Part shown: in pieces, positions 7,565 through 16,738 of the stretch | Position numbering within the stretch: the first letter of the stretch is position 1 | Layout: every line of letters starts with the position of its first letter | Origin: Bifidobacterium breve | GTDB lineage: Bacteria; Actinomycetota; Thermoleophilia; Solirubrobacterales; Solirubrobacteraceae | DNA length: 64,000 nt | Direction: 5' to 3' | Assembly: GCA_945889475.1 (NCBI GenBank) | Contig: CAMDBT010000001.1 | Location: 62,001 to 126,000, forward strand | The notes under the pieces: model-generated | Database searches by the model: none | What the model was told of the DNA's origin: nothing | Seen by the model: only the letters and a program-made list of their open reading frames with translations | Translations under genes and position numbers: made by a program

Positions 7565-9384
7565 CGTCTTGCTCCTTGGCTGGCGGCGGAGTGAAGTTTG
7601 GGAAAGCGGCCGCCGCTGGAGACTATTTGGCCCGCGGCTAGTAGCGCGTCGACGCGGCCGAGCACATCATCGGCGTGGAGGTCACCGAAGGCTCCGTAGT
7701 GCTTGAGCTCGTCGTAGTGGTTCTCGGCGATCACCTTTGAGCGGCCACCGCGCAGCACCTGAACCGCTCGCGTGCGCCCAAGCTGAGGCTGAGCGCTGGC
7801 GACGAGATCGATGATCGCCTCGTCGAGCTGGCTTGAATCAACCATCGCCACGCGCGGCGCCAGCGAACGTCGCCGCGACGATGCGCCCTGCTTCGTTGCG
7901 CGAACCTCAACTGCGACGACGTCGGCGACCGACTCCGGGCTACAGACGTCGCAGCAGGGAACAATCAGCGGCGGGGCGGCGCGGTCGCGGTCGCCGAAGT
8001 GAGCGAGCACGGCCGCCCGGCGGCAGCTCGGCGTCTCGACGAAATGCCAGACCGAGCGATAGGAGGCCCAGCGAGCCTTGGTTGCCTGCTTCGCAGAAGA
8101 GCGACAGAGGCTCCGAGCGCGCCCGTCGTAGGCCCCGTCGATGCGGCCGATCTGCCGGTCGGCAGGAGCCGGCGAGGGGCTCAGCACGCCGGCCCGAGCG
8201 AGGTGGCCGATGATTGCGCGGACCTGATCGGGGTTGCTCCCAAGCGCGCCGACCTCAGCGTCGTAGCGGTCAGCGGATGAGCACGCAAAGATTCGCCCCG
8301 CAACTTGGTCGAGTTCGGCCTCGTCAACCTCGGAGCGCTGGATGAAGAAGACGTGGAGCCCCTTGTCCTTGTTCTGTGCGAGCAGCAGCGCGCGCGCCGG
8401 AGCGCCATCGCGACCGGCGCGGCCGGCCTCCTGGTACCAGGCCTCGATCGACTGCGGCACGCTGACGTGAACGACGGTCCGCACATCGGCCTTGTCAACG
8501 CCCATGCCAAAGGCGTTGGTCGCGACAACGACATCAACGCTGCCGTCCATGAAGCTGCGCTGAATCTCCGCGCGGTCCTCACGCTCAAGGCCGGCGTGAT
8601 AGGCGACGACCTTGATCCCCAGATCGCGCGCTAGGTTTGACGCAACCTCAGCCGTCTGCTTGCGGGTGCCGGCGTAGACGATTGCCGGGCGCGCCTGGGG
8701 CTGTGCAAGCGCGGCGGCTAGCTGGCCGCGAGCGTGGCTCGCCGACTTCGATTGCGCGACGGCGAAGGTCAAGTTCGGACGGTCGAAGCCGGTCGCAACG
8801 CTGACCGGATCGTTTAGCTCCAGCCGCTGTGCGATGTCGCGCGCAACCTGCGGCGTGGCGGTTGCGGTCGACGCAAAGATCGAATCGGCGCCTAGCCACC
8901 GAGCGGCGTCGCCGAGGCGGAAGTAGTCGGGACGAAAGTCGTGACCCCATTGCGAGACGCAGTGGGCCTCATCGACGACGAAGCAGCCGATCTCAACCTC
9001 CTTGAGCGCGTCGAGGAAGCCCGGAGAGGCGAACCGCTCGGGCGCCACATAAAGCAGCCGCAGCTCGCCACTGCGGGCGCGCTCCAATACTTCGCGGTTG
9101 GTCGCCGCGTCCTGCTGCGCGTTGATCAGCGCAACCTTGCCACCGACGCGACGCTGAAGCGACTCAACCTGATCGAGCATCAACGAGACCAGCGGCGAGA
9201 CGACGATCGAGAGGTCGTCGCGCAGCAGCGATGGCAGCTGGTAGCAGAGCGACTTGCCGGCGCCGGTCGGCATCACCAGCAGCACGTCGCGACCGGCCAG
9301 CGCGCCCTCAACGGCCTCCTCCTGGCCGGGGCGAAAGTGATCGAAACCGAAGATCTCGGTCAGCGCCGCATGCGGATCGGTCAT
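7561..9384 (-). CDS. recQ: ATP-dependent DNA helicase RecQ
   Basis: This 607-residue superfamily 2 helicase unwinds DNA 3' to 5' in recombination and repair. It shows FRPGQEEAV (motif 0), Walker A MPTGAGKS, the VDEAHCVSQWGHDFR Walker B/aromatic loop, and motif VI QEAGRAGRDG. Four Cys follow that fit the RecQ zinc site (LCRSS, TPSC, CCDVC). A winged-helix RQC domain ends the protein, and no HRDC domain follows. The ATG at 9384 starts MTDPHAAL, which matches RecQ N-termini; the longer frame upstream runs into purF. It sits between purF (8-nt gap) and purN (ATGA overlap), so it is cotranscribed with the purine genes. Confidence 0.95.
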   Translation of the reverse strand: MTDPHAALTEIFGFDHFRPGQEEAVEGALAGRDVLLVMPTGAGKSLCYQLPSLLRDDLSIVVSPLVSLMLDQVESLQRRVGGKVALINAQQDAATNREVLERARSGELRLLYVAPERFASPGFLDALKEVEIGCFVVDEAHCVSQWGHDFRPDYFRLGDAARWLGADSIFASTATATPQVARDIAQRLELNDPVSVATGFDRPNLTFAVAQSKSASHARGQLAAALAQPQARPAIVYAGTRKQTAEVASNLARDLGIKVVAYHAGLEREDRAEIQRSFMDGSVDVVVATNAFGMGVDKADVRTVVHVSVPQSIEAWYQEAGRAGRDGAPARALLLAQNKDKGLHVFFIQRSEVDEAELDQVAGRIFACSSADRYDAEVGALGSNPDQVRAIIGHLARAGVLSPSPAPADRQIGRIDGAYDGRARSLCRSSAKQATKARWASYRSVWHFVETPSCRRAAVLAHFGDRDRAAPPLIVPCCDVCSPESVADVVAVEVRATKQGASSRRRSLAPRVAMVDSSQLDEAIIDLVASAQPQLGRTRAVQVLRGGRSKVIAENHYDELKHYGAFGDLHADDVLGRVDALLAAGQIVSSGGRFPKLHSAASQGARR

Positions 9385-9392
9385 CGCAGCCG

Positions 9393-10856
9393 TCAAGCCG
9401 ATGTTGGCGCCATCGGGAGCTGTGACTCGAGCGCCAGCTTGGTGCCCTCCTCTGCCACCGGCAGCGGGTAGTTGCCGGAAAAGCATGCGTCGCAATGGTT
9501 CGATGGGGCGCCTTTGACGGCGCCGTAGACGCCTTCTAGCGAAACGTAAGCGAGCGAGTCGGCGCCGAGCATCGCGGCGATCTCGTCAACCGTCTTACCG
9601 TGGGCGATCATCTCTTCGCGCGTTGACATGTCGACGCCGTAGTAACACGGATTGCGGATCGGCGGCGCCGAGATCCGCAGATGAACTTCTAGCGCGCCGG
9701 CATCACGCAACATTTCGACGATCTGACGGGTCGTATTGCCGCGCACAATCGAATCGTCAACAACGACTAGCTTCCGACCGCCAACGATCTCCGGCAGCGG
9801 ATTGAACTTCAGCCGCAGGCCCTGCTTGCGTAGCTCCTGACCGGGCTGGATGAAGGTGCGAGCGACGTAGCGGTTCTTGACGAAACCATCGTCCTGCGGC
9901 AAGCCGCTCTCGCGCGCGTAGCCGCGCGCGGCGGCGTTGCCGGAGTCGGGGACGGCGATCACAAGATCGGCGCTGGGCGCTGGATGCTCGCGCGCAAGCG
10001 CCTCGCCCATTCGCCCGCGCGCGGCCTGCAGCACGGTGCCGTTCATCTTCGAGTCGGGTCGGGCAAAGTAGATGTACTCAAAGAGGCAGAACGCTTCACG
10101 CGCGCCTTCGACCAACATCTCCGTGCGCATCCCGTCGGCGCCGATCGAGACCATCTCGCCCGGAAGCACGTCGCGCATGTAGGTGGCACCGATGATGTCG
10201 AGCGCGCAGGATTCGCTAGCGACGCAGTAGCCGTCGTCGATTTGTCCGAGCACCAGCGGCCGCACACCGGCCGGATCACGGAAGGCGATGACGCGCTGAT
10301 TGGTCATCACAACGGTCGAGAACGCTCCCTGTAAGCGCGGCACGATCGCGCGGACCGACTCTTCGATCGTTGGGCTTGGATCATCGGCGATCAGCGCGGC
10401 GATTATCTCGGAGTCCGAGGTTGAAGTGAACTCCACGCCCTGCGCGCGCAGCTCGGCGTGAAGCTCGACGGCGTTTGTCAGGTTGCCGTTGTGAGCCAGC
10501 GCCAGCTCGCGGCCACTGCTGGTGGCGCTTCCGGTGCGGTGCACCGGCTGCGAGTTTTCCCAGCCGCTGGAGCCCGTCGTCGAGTATCGGACGTGTCCGA
10601 TCGCGAGGTCTCCGTCGAGCGCGCGCAGGTCGTGCTCCTTGAAGACTTGGCTGACGAGGCCGAGCGCGCGCTGCGTGATGATGAAGCCGCCATCGTCGGC
10701 GGCGGCGATTCCGGCCGACTCCTGGCCGCGATGCTGAAGCGCATAAAGCGCGAAATAGGTCAGCCGAGCGACCTCCTTGCCGGGGGCGTAGATACCGAAG
10801 ACGCCGCACTCATCGCGGGGTCCGTCGCGCTGATCGAAAGAGGGCTGCTCGGTCAT
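9393..10856 (-). CDS. purF: Amidophosphoribosyltransferase
   Basis: PurF commits PRPP to purine synthesis using glutamine. The 487-residue protein has a short propeptide ending in DGPRDE before Cys (CGVFGIY), the N-terminal nucleophile of the glutaminase domain. The PRPP loop is VVVDDSIVRGNTT. Cys residues at FCLFEYIYFARPDS, NPCYYGVD and CDACFSG match the four ligand positions of the Bacillus-type [4Fe-4S] enzymes, which need propeptide removal. The ATG at 10856 (MTEQPSFDQ) is chosen; an upstream GTG at 10904 is less likely. An 85-nt gap separates it from purL. Confidence 0.96.
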   Translation of the reverse strand: MTEQPSFDQRDGPRDECGVFGIYAPGKEVARLTYFALYALQHRGQESAGIAAADDGGFIITQRALGLVSQVFKEHDLRALDGDLAIGHVRYSTTGSSGWENSQPVHRTGSATSSGRELALAHNGNLTNAVELHAELRAQGVEFTSTSDSEIIAALIADDPSPTIEESVRAIVPRLQGAFSTVVMTNQRVIAFRDPAGVRPLVLGQIDDGYCVASESCALDIIGATYMRDVLPGEMVSIGADGMRTEMLVEGAREAFCLFEYIYFARPDSKMNGTVLQAARGRMGEALAREHPAPSADLVIAVPDSGNAAARGYARESGLPQDDGFVKNRYVARTFIQPGQELRKQGLRLKFNPLPEIVGGRKLVVVDDSIVRGNTTRQIVEMLRDAGALEVHLRISAPPIRNPCYYGVDMSTREEMIAHGKTVDEIAAMLGADSLAYVSLEGVYGAVKGAPSNHCDACFSGNYPLPVAEEGTKLALESQLPMAPTSA

Positions 10857-10941
10857 GAATCCCGTCCGGTCGCCGTGCTGGGCAGGCTCCCAAGAGAGTA
10901 CCACCGAGACCCAAAGGAGCGGACCGATTTCCCGCCTAGGA

Positions 10942-13134
10942 TCATTGAAAAACGGCCCCTAGTGCGCGGTGGCGCTGGCGTAGCTGATCGAGCCCGAGCT
11001 CAATCTTCTCTGAGCCGAGATCAATCTCCAGCCGCTCGCCGCCGACCTTGCCGATCACGGTCACCTTGGTCCGTTCGCCGAGCTGCGCGAGCGCCGTTGG
11101 ATGGCCGCAGCAGATGAAGCCGCCGGGCGCTTCGCCAAAGCAGGCCTCCCACGCGTCGCCGCCGGGGTCGATCTCGATCGCCGCGCCGATCGCGCCGGCC
11201 AGCGCGCATTCGACCAGCGCCGTCGCGACTCCTCCCTCTGCGATGTCGTGAGCGGAGTCGATCAGCCCGTCGCGGACGGCGCCGCGAACCGCAACTTGGG
11301 CGTCACGGACAGCTTCCAGATCAACCTCGGGCAGCTCGGTCGGCAACTGCTCGCCGCGCAGCTTCGAAAGCTCGCTCGCGGCCAGAGATGGTTGGAACGG
11401 GCCGACCAGCGCGATCGCCTCGCCCTCCTCGACGAAGCCGAGCCGACCGGCGCGCGTCGCATCGGGCAGGAGGCCAACCATGCCGATCACCGGCGTCGGG
11501 TAGATCGGCCCCGAGGCGCCTTCGTTGTAGAGCGAAACGTTGCCGCCGACGATCGGTGCTTCAAGCGCCGTGCAGGCCTCGGCGATCGCGCGCACCGCCT
11601 CGCTCAGCTGCCAGGCGACGTGCGGCTTCCCTGGGTTGCCGAAGTTGAGGTTGTTGGTCGTACCGAGCGGGTGAGCTCCGACGCAGGCCAGGTTCGATGC
11701 GCACTCAAGCACCACGCCGAGCGTGCCGCGGTACGGGTCGGCTGCGACGCGACGGCCGTTGCCGTCAATGCTCACGGCCAGCGCAGTGCCGTTGGGCAGC
11801 GCCAGCACGGCCGCATCGGCCTGCTCCGGGCGGCGCACCGTCCGCGACTGGACGATCGAATCGTACTGCTCAAAGAGCGGCCGCCGCGAAGCGACGTTCG
11901 GCGAGCCGACCAGCGCCAACAGCGCGGCAGCGAGGTCCTCCGATCCGTCCAACCGCGCCAGCGGCGGCGGGTAGAGCGGTTCGCTCGGCCGCTGCGGCGC
12001 GAGGTCATAGATCGGGCAGTCATCGACTAGCGCTTCGACCGGCATCTCGCCGACCAGTTCGCCGTTTGAGAAGATCCGCATCAGTCGCGTGTCGGTTACT
12101 TCACCGATCGCCGCCGAGCTGACCTCCCACTTGTCGCAGATCGCGCGCACCGCGTCTACGTCGCTGGGCTCGATCACGCAGAGCATCCGCTCCTGCGATT
12201 CGCTGACCATGATTTCGAACGGCTCCATGTCGGCTTCGCGCAGCGGCACCTTGCGCACCTCGAGATCGATCCCAACTTCGCCCTTTGAAGCCATCTCGCA
12301 GGCCGATGAGGTGAGACCGGCGGCGCCAAGATCCTGCAGCGAGACGATCAGGCCGAGTTCGAGCAGCTCCAGCGAGCACTCCATCAGCTTCTTCTCCTCG
12401 AACGGGTCGCCAACCTGAACCGTTGGCCGCTTGTCGTCGTCGGCCTCGCCGAGCTCGGCCGAAGCGAGCACCGAGGCGCCGCCGATTCCATCGCGGCCGG
12501 TCGAGGCGCCATAGATCAGCACGACATTGCCTACCCCGGCCGCGGCGCTGCGCATCAGCTGCTCGCGCGGGCCGAGCCCCAGCGCCCTCGCGTTGACGAG
12601 GCAGTTCTGCTCGTATGCGGCTTCGAAGTAGACCTCGCCGCCAACGGTTGGAACGCCAATCGAGTTGCCGTAGTGACCGATCCCGGCGACGGCGTGCTCG
12701 AGCAGGTAGCGCGAGCGCTCGCTCTGCTCAATCTCACCGAAGCGCAGTGAGTCGAGCACCGCGATCGGGCGCGCGCCGATCGCGAAGATGTCGCGCAGGA
12801 TTCCGCCAACGCCGGTCGCGGCTCCTTGAAACGGCTCAACCGCGCTGGGGTGGTTATGCGACTCAACCTTGAAGGCGCAGATCAAACCGTCGCCAACATC
12901 GACCGCGCCGGCGTTCTCGCCCGGTCCCATCACGACCGCCGGCCCTTCGGTCGGCAGCGTCGCCAGCAGCTTCTTTGAATGCTTGTAGGCGCAGTGCTCA
13001 CTCCAGAGCAGCGAGTACATCGCCAGCTCAACCTGGTTCGGCGGGCTGCCCTGCTTCTCGCAGACGAGCTGGTACTCGGCCTCGGTCAGGCCCAGCGCGA
13101 GCGCGTCCTTGAGCCCCGGCAGCTGCTCAGGCAT
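10942..13134 (-). CDS. purL: Phosphoribosylformylglycinamidine synthase subunit PurL
   Basis: This is the synthetase subunit of the three-part FGAM synthase. At 730 residues it is the small-PurL type that needs PurQ and PurS. The active-site stretch [20 protein letters not shown] and the ATP/FGAR sites ([22 protein letters not shown]) are present. The ATG at 13134 ([10 protein letters not shown]) overlaps the end of purQ by 8 nt. Two AIRS-like halves are visible. Confidence 0.97.
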   Translation of the reverse strand: MPEQLPGLKDALALGLTEAEYQLVCEKQGSPPNQVELAMYSLLWSEHCAYKHSKKLLATLPTEGPAVVMGPGENAGAVDVGDGLICAFKVESHNHPSAVEPFQGAATGVGGILRDIFAIGARPIAVLDSLRFGEIEQSERSRYLLEHAVAGIGHYGNSIGVPTVGGEVYFEAAYEQNCLVNARALGLGPREQLMRSAAAGVGNVVLIYGASTGRDGIGGASVLASAELGEADDDKRPTVQVGDPFEEKKLMECSLELLELGLIVSLQDLGAAGLTSSACEMASKGEVGIDLEVRKVPLREADMEPFEIMVSESQERMLCVIEPSDVDAVRAICDKWEVSSAAIGEVTDTRLMRIFSNGELVGEMPVEALVDDCPIYDLAPQRPSEPLYPPPLARLDGSEDLAAALLALVGSPNVASRRPLFEQYDSIVQSRTVRRPEQADAAVLALPNGTALAVSIDGNGRRVAADPYRGTLGVVLECASNLACVGAHPLGTTNNLNFGNPGKPHVAWQLSEAVRAIAEACTALEAPIVGGNVSLYNEGASGPIYPTPVIGMVGLLPDATRAGRLGFVEEGEAIALVGPFQPSLAASELSKLRGEQLPTELPEVDLEAVRDAQVAVRGAVRDGLIDSAHDIAEGGVATALVECALAGAIGAAIEIDPGGDAWEACFGEAPGGFICCGHPTALAQLGERTKVTVIGKVGGERLEIDLGSEKIELGLDQLRQRHRALGAVFQ

Positions 13135-13801
13135 ATGCGCCCTGGGTCGCAGAGCGCATCGATTCAAAGATCCGCAACCCGTCGGTCGATCCGGTCAGCG
13201 CATCAACGGCGTGCTCGGGGTGGGGCATCAGACCGAACACGTTGCCAGCCGCGTTGCGGACGCCTGCGATGTCGCGCAGCGAGCCGTTGAAGTTCTGCTC
13301 GGGGCGGTAGCGAACGACAACCTGGCCGCCCGCTTCGAGCTGGTCGAGCGTTGCCTCGTCGGCGTAGAAGCGGCCCGACCCGTGCTTGGCAGGAATACTC
13401 AGCAGCTCGCCGGGCGGACAGGCCGAAGTGAACTTCGTGTCGCCTTCGACCACCTCTAGCTCAACTTGGCGGAAAGTGAAGCGCCTGTTGGCGTTCGGCA
13501 GCAGTGCTCCGGGAAGCAGCCCAGCCTCACAGAGCACCTGAAAGCCGTTGCAGATTCCCAGCACGAGGCCACCGTCGCGAGCAAATTCGATCACCGATTC
13601 CATCACCGGCGAGAAACGGGCGATCGCTCCTGCGCGCAGGTAGTCGCCGTAAGAGAAGCCGCCGGGCACGATTACTGCGTCGACGTCCTGCAGGTCGCGG
13701 TCGCCGTGCCACAGCATCACCGTCTCGCCGACCATCTGCGCAGCAAGTTGCGCGTCAAGCTCGTCGCAGCTGCCTGGGAAGCGGAGGATCCCGGTCTTCA
13801 C
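13127..13801 (-). CDS. purQ: Phosphoribosylformylglycinamidine synthase, glutaminase subunit PurQ
   Basis: PurQ is a class I glutamine amidotransferase that supplies ammonia to PurL. The 224-residue protein has the nucleophile Cys84 in [10 protein letters not shown] and the His/Glu pair in [10 protein letters not shown]. It begins [14 protein letters not shown] and overlaps the purS stop as ATGA, so translation of the pair is coupled. Confidence 0.97.
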   Translation of the reverse strand: MKTGILRFPGSCDELDAQLAAQMVGETVMLWHGDRDLQDVDAVIVPGGFSYGDYLRAGAIARFSPVMESVIEFARDGGLVLGICNGFQVLCEAGLLPGALLPNANRRFTFRQVELEVVEGDTKFTSACPPGELLSIPAKHGSGRFYADEATLDQLEAGGQVVVRYRPEQNFNGSLRDIAGVRNAAGNVFGLMPHPEHAVDALTGSTDGLRIFESMRSATQGAYA

Positions 13802-14037
13802 GCGGCGGGAGCGTCGTCGAGCAGTTCGATCTCAAAATCCTCGATCAGGGGGTTTGCCAGCAGCCGCGAGGAGATCGACTCGAGCTCGCTTGGATCGTCG
13901 ATCTCCAGTTCGATCAGGCGGCCGATCCGCACCTCACTTACGCCTTTGAAACCCAGCGCCGGCAGCGCACGCTCGACGGCGACACCCTGGGGGTCGAGGA
14001 TGCCCTGCTTTGGCCTAACGAGAACCCGCGCGCGCAT
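13798..14037 (-). CDS. purS: Phosphoribosylformylglycinamidine synthase subunit PurS
   Basis: This 79-residue subunit links PurQ to PurL in the ternary FGAM synthase. The characteristic opening RVLVRPKQGILDPQG, EVRIGRLIELEI and the end NPLIEDFEIELL are present. Its ATG overlaps the purC stop as TAATG, and its stop overlaps purQ as ATGA. An upstream GTG frame extension lies inside purC and is not supported. Confidence 0.96.
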   Translation of the reverse strand: MRARVLVRPKQGILDPQGVAVERALPALGFKGVSEVRIGRLIELEIDDPSELESISSRLLANPLIEDFEIELLDDAPAA

Positions 14038-14921
14038 TAGATCCTGCCCCCTGTCCGCTCCAGCCAAGCCGAAAGTGGCTCGCCGGTGATCAGCTGATAC
14101 GACTCGCCGTAACGCGCCGCGGTGCCCTCAACAACGTCTTCCGGCAGTGCTGGCGCTGGCGCGCTCTTGTCCCAGCCACTGGCGGTCGCCCAGTCGCGCG
14201 CGAACTGCTTGTCGAAGCTCGGCTGGCCGTGGCCAACCTCGTAGCCCTCGAGCGGCCAGTAACGCGAGGAGTCGGGCGTCAGCACTTCGTCACCAACGGT
14301 TAGTTGGCCGTCGGAATCGAGCCCGAACTCGAACTTCGTGTCGGCCAAGATCACCCCGCGCTGACGGGCGTAGTCGGCGGCGAAACGGTAGAGCTCGATC
14401 GCCGCGTCGCGGACGCGCTCGGTCAGCGAACGGTCACCGACCAGCTCCGCGGCCTGCTCAAAGCTGATCGCCTCATCATGGCCAACCTCAGCCTTCGTCG
14501 AGGGCGTGAAGAGCGGCTCCGGCAGCTGCTGGGACTCTTCGAGCCCTTCCGGCAGCTCGATCCCTGAGACGCTCCCGCTGCGCTGATAGTCGCTCCAGCC
14601 GGAGCCGGTGATGTAGCCCCGCACGACGCACTCGATTGGCAGCATCTCAAGCCGCCTTGCGATCATCGCGCGACCGCGAACCTCGTCCGGGACGCCATCG
14701 GTGACGGAGATCAGATGGTTGGGAACTATTGCGCCGGTGCGCTCAAACCAGAACTCCGAAAGGCCTGTAAGGACGGCGCCCTTGCCGGGAATCGGCGTCG
14801 GGTGAATCACGTCGTAGGTCGAGATGCGGTCCGACGCGACGATCAACAGATCGTCGTCGAGCTGATAGACCTCGCGAACCTTTCCGCTCGAGAGCAAAGG
14901 CAAATCTAAGGGCGCCGACAT
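14037..14921 (-). CDS. purC: SAICAR synthetase
   Basis: PurC joins CAIR and aspartate with ATP. The 294-residue protein has SGKVREVY at the N-terminus (nucleotide loop), the signature LPIECVVRGYITGSGW, and VILADTKFEFG. The length matches the eukaryote-like long PurC rather than the 237-residue E. coli form. The ATG at 14921 (MSAPLDLP) is chosen, with TACCAT 7 nt upstream, so purC may have its own leaderless promoter in the 78-nt gap after purB. Confidence 0.96.
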   Translation of the reverse strand: MSAPLDLPLLSSGKVREVYQLDDDLLIVASDRISTYDVIHPTPIPGKGAVLTGLSEFWFERTGAIVPNHLISVTDGVPDEVRGRAMIARRLEMLPIECVVRGYITGSGWSDYQRSGSVSGIELPEGLEESQQLPEPLFTPSTKAEVGHDEAISFEQAAELVGDRSLTERVRDAAIELYRFAADYARQRGVILADTKFEFGLDSDGQLTVGDEVLTPDSSRYWPLEGYEVGHGQPSFDKQFARDWATASGWDKSAPAPALPEDVVEGTAARYGESYQLITGEPLSAWLERTGGRI

Positions 14922-14934
14922 GGGCCTGATGGTA
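14919..14934 (-). promoter_or_regulatory. Possible internal leaderless promoter before purC
   Basis: TACCAT (14929-14934, minus strand), 7 nt, then ATG at 14921. No Shine-Dalgarno is visible, and the gap to purB is the longest in this half of the operon. Confidence 0.35.
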
Positions 14935-14999
14935 TTGGGCGAGCAGGCGGATAGGCCCAACGAAATACGCTATTTGCGGGCTCTTGCGAAGATCGTCAA

Positions 15000-16277
15000 T
15001 CAGCCGACGACGAGGTCGAGGCGGGCAACGATTGCCTCGGCGTGCGCAGTGTAGACCGACGCGTCGAAAACCTGATCGAGGTCGATCTCAAGGCCGCGCG
15101 CCTCGAGCAATTCGCGCAGCTGCGTCTGCTCGTCCCAAGCTCGCTGGGCGTCCTCTTGAACGATGCGGTAGGCGTCGTCGCGGCTCATGCCGCTAGCGAC
15201 AAGGGCCAGCAGGACGCGCTGCGAAAAGAGCGCGCCGCAGGTGATCTCCAGATTGGCGAGCATCCGTTTCGGATCGACGACCAGCCCTTCGACCAGCCGG
15301 ATTGCAAGGTGCTGCATGTAATCGAGCAGAATCGTCGAGTCGGGCAGAATAATCCGCTCCGCGCCGGAGTGACTGATGTCGCGCTCATGCCAGAGCGCCA
15401 CATTCTCCGTTGCAGCCTGAGCGTTCCCACGCAGCACGCGCGCCAGGCCGGTGATCCGTTCGCTGGTAATCGGATTGCGCTTATGCGGCATCGCGCTGGA
15501 GCCCTTCTGTGCGCCGGCGCGGAACGGCTCCTGAACCTCACGCACCTCGGTCCGCTGGAGGTGACGGATCTCCGTTGCCAGACGCTCAAGGCCGGCGCCA
15601 GCCAGCGCGATCGCCTGCAGCAGTTCGGCCAATCGGTCGCGCGCGACGACCTGCGTTGAGATCGTCTCGGCTTCGAGGCCGAGCCGCTCCAGGACGCGCT
15701 GCTCGAAGGCCGGATCGGTTGCCGAATAGGTGCCAACCGCGCCGCTCAGTGCGCCGACGGCGGCCTGGTCGAAAGCGCGGCGCAAACGGTCGCGGTTGCG
15801 CGCCGCTTCGGCCGCGAAGCCGGCGATCTTTACGCCAAAGGTCGTTGGTTCGGCATGGACGCCGTGCGTGCGACCGACGCAGAGCGTGCCTACGTGGGCG
15901 CGCGCGAGCGTGGCGAGCGCCTGCGTCAGCCGCTCCGCACCGTCGAGCACGATCACGCCTACATCGCGCAGCTGCAGCGCGAGCGCGGTGTCGAGCACGT
16001 CGCTTGAAGTGAGGCCATAGTGGATCCAACGGCCAGCCGGCTGGCCGGCGCTGGCGGCGAGCACGTCAACGAAGGCCGCCACGTCGTGGTCGAGCAGCTG
16101 CTCGCGCTCGGCGACCTGCTCGGCGGTTGCCGTAGCGCCGCGAATCGCCTTGAGCTCGGCCTCGGTCGGGCCGTCGAGCTCTTCGCAGGCGGCTACCTCG
16201 ACGCGACGCCAATACTCAAAGCGGGCCCCGTCAGTCCACAGCGAGCCGATCTCGTCGCGCGTATAACGATCGATCAT
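15000..16277 (-). CDS. purB: Adenylosuccinate lyase
   Basis: PurB cleaves SAICAR and adenylosuccinate, releasing fumarate. The 425-residue protein of the fumarase/aspartase superfamily has the signature GSSAMPHKRNP, where the Ser is the catalytic base on a mobile loop. It also has THGVHAEPTTFG with catalytic His, and HYGLTSSDVLDTA. Its ATG overlaps the purE stop as ATGA. Confidence 0.97.
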   Translation of the reverse strand: MIDRYTRDEIGSLWTDGARFEYWRRVEVAACEELDGPTEAELKAIRGATATAEQVAEREQLLDHDVAAFVDVLAASAGQPAGRWIHYGLTSSDVLDTALALQLRDVGVIVLDGAERLTQALATLARAHVGTLCVGRTHGVHAEPTTFGVKIAGFAAEAARNRDRLRRAFDQAAVGALSGAVGTYSATDPAFEQRVLERLGLEAETISTQVVARDRLAELLQAIALAGAGLERLATEIRHLQRTEVREVQEPFRAGAQKGSSAMPHKRNPITSERITGLARVLRGNAQAATENVALWHERDISHSGAERIILPDSTILLDYMQHLAIRLVEGLVVDPKRMLANLEITCGALFSQRVLLALVASGMSRDDAYRIVQEDAQRAWDEQTQLRELLEARGLEIDLDQVFDASVYTAHAEAIVARLDLVVG

Positions 16278-16738
16278 GCGCGCAGAATTCGCAGCGCTAG
16301 ATGGCCGGCGTTCTTGGCGTTATCGAGGCCGACAGCAGCGACCGGCACTCCGGGCGGCATCTGAACTACCGAAAGCAGGGCGTCGAGCCCGCCAGCGGCG
16401 CTGAGGCTGCTCGAGAGCGGAACCCCGATCACCGGAAGGTCTGTGTGTGCGGCGGCGACGCCTGGCAGCGCGGCCGACAGGCCGGCGCCGGCGATGATCA
16501 CCTTCATCCCGCGCGTGCGTGCGTTGGCGCAGTACTCGGAGACGGTCTCAGGGTCGCGGTGGGCGGACATCACGCGGATCTCAAATGAGACGCCGGCCTC
16601 TGCGAGGACGGTCCCGGCCTGCTCCATCACTTCCATGTCGGACTTCGAGCCCATGATGATTCCGACGGTCGGCGAATCGACCTCTAGATCGGCAAATGCA
16701 GCTTCGGCCTCTGCGATTCCTTGGGGCTGGTCGGTCAC
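16274..16738 (-). CDS. purE: N5-CAIR mutase / AIR carboxylase PurE, variant loop
   Basis: PurE makes CAIR, step 6. The 154-residue protein has GIIMGSKSDMEVM and VMSAHRDPETV, the substrate loop. The second loop reads AGAGLSAALPGVAA, where class I enzymes such as E. coli have GAGGAAHLPG, so the His of that loop is missing. Metazoan and Treponema class II enzymes carry AGRSN in this place, so this one is intermediate. No purK is in the operon, which would fit direct carboxylation, but this is an inference. The start is GTG, abutting the purD stop with no gap. Confidence 0.94.
   Translation of the reverse strand: MTDQPQGIAEAEAAFADLEVDSPTVGIIMGSKSDMEVMEQAGTVLAEAGVSFEIRVMSAHRDPETVSEYCANARTRGMKVIIAGAGLSAALPGVAAAHTDLPVIGVPLSSSLSAAGGLDALLSVVQMPPGVPVAAVGLDNAKNAGHLALRILRA

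Noticed and set aside
10857-10941. Terminator or riboswitch between purL and purF.
   Set aside because: A run of five T on the minus strand follows GGGGCC, but no stable stem precedes it, and no purine riboswitch core is seen.
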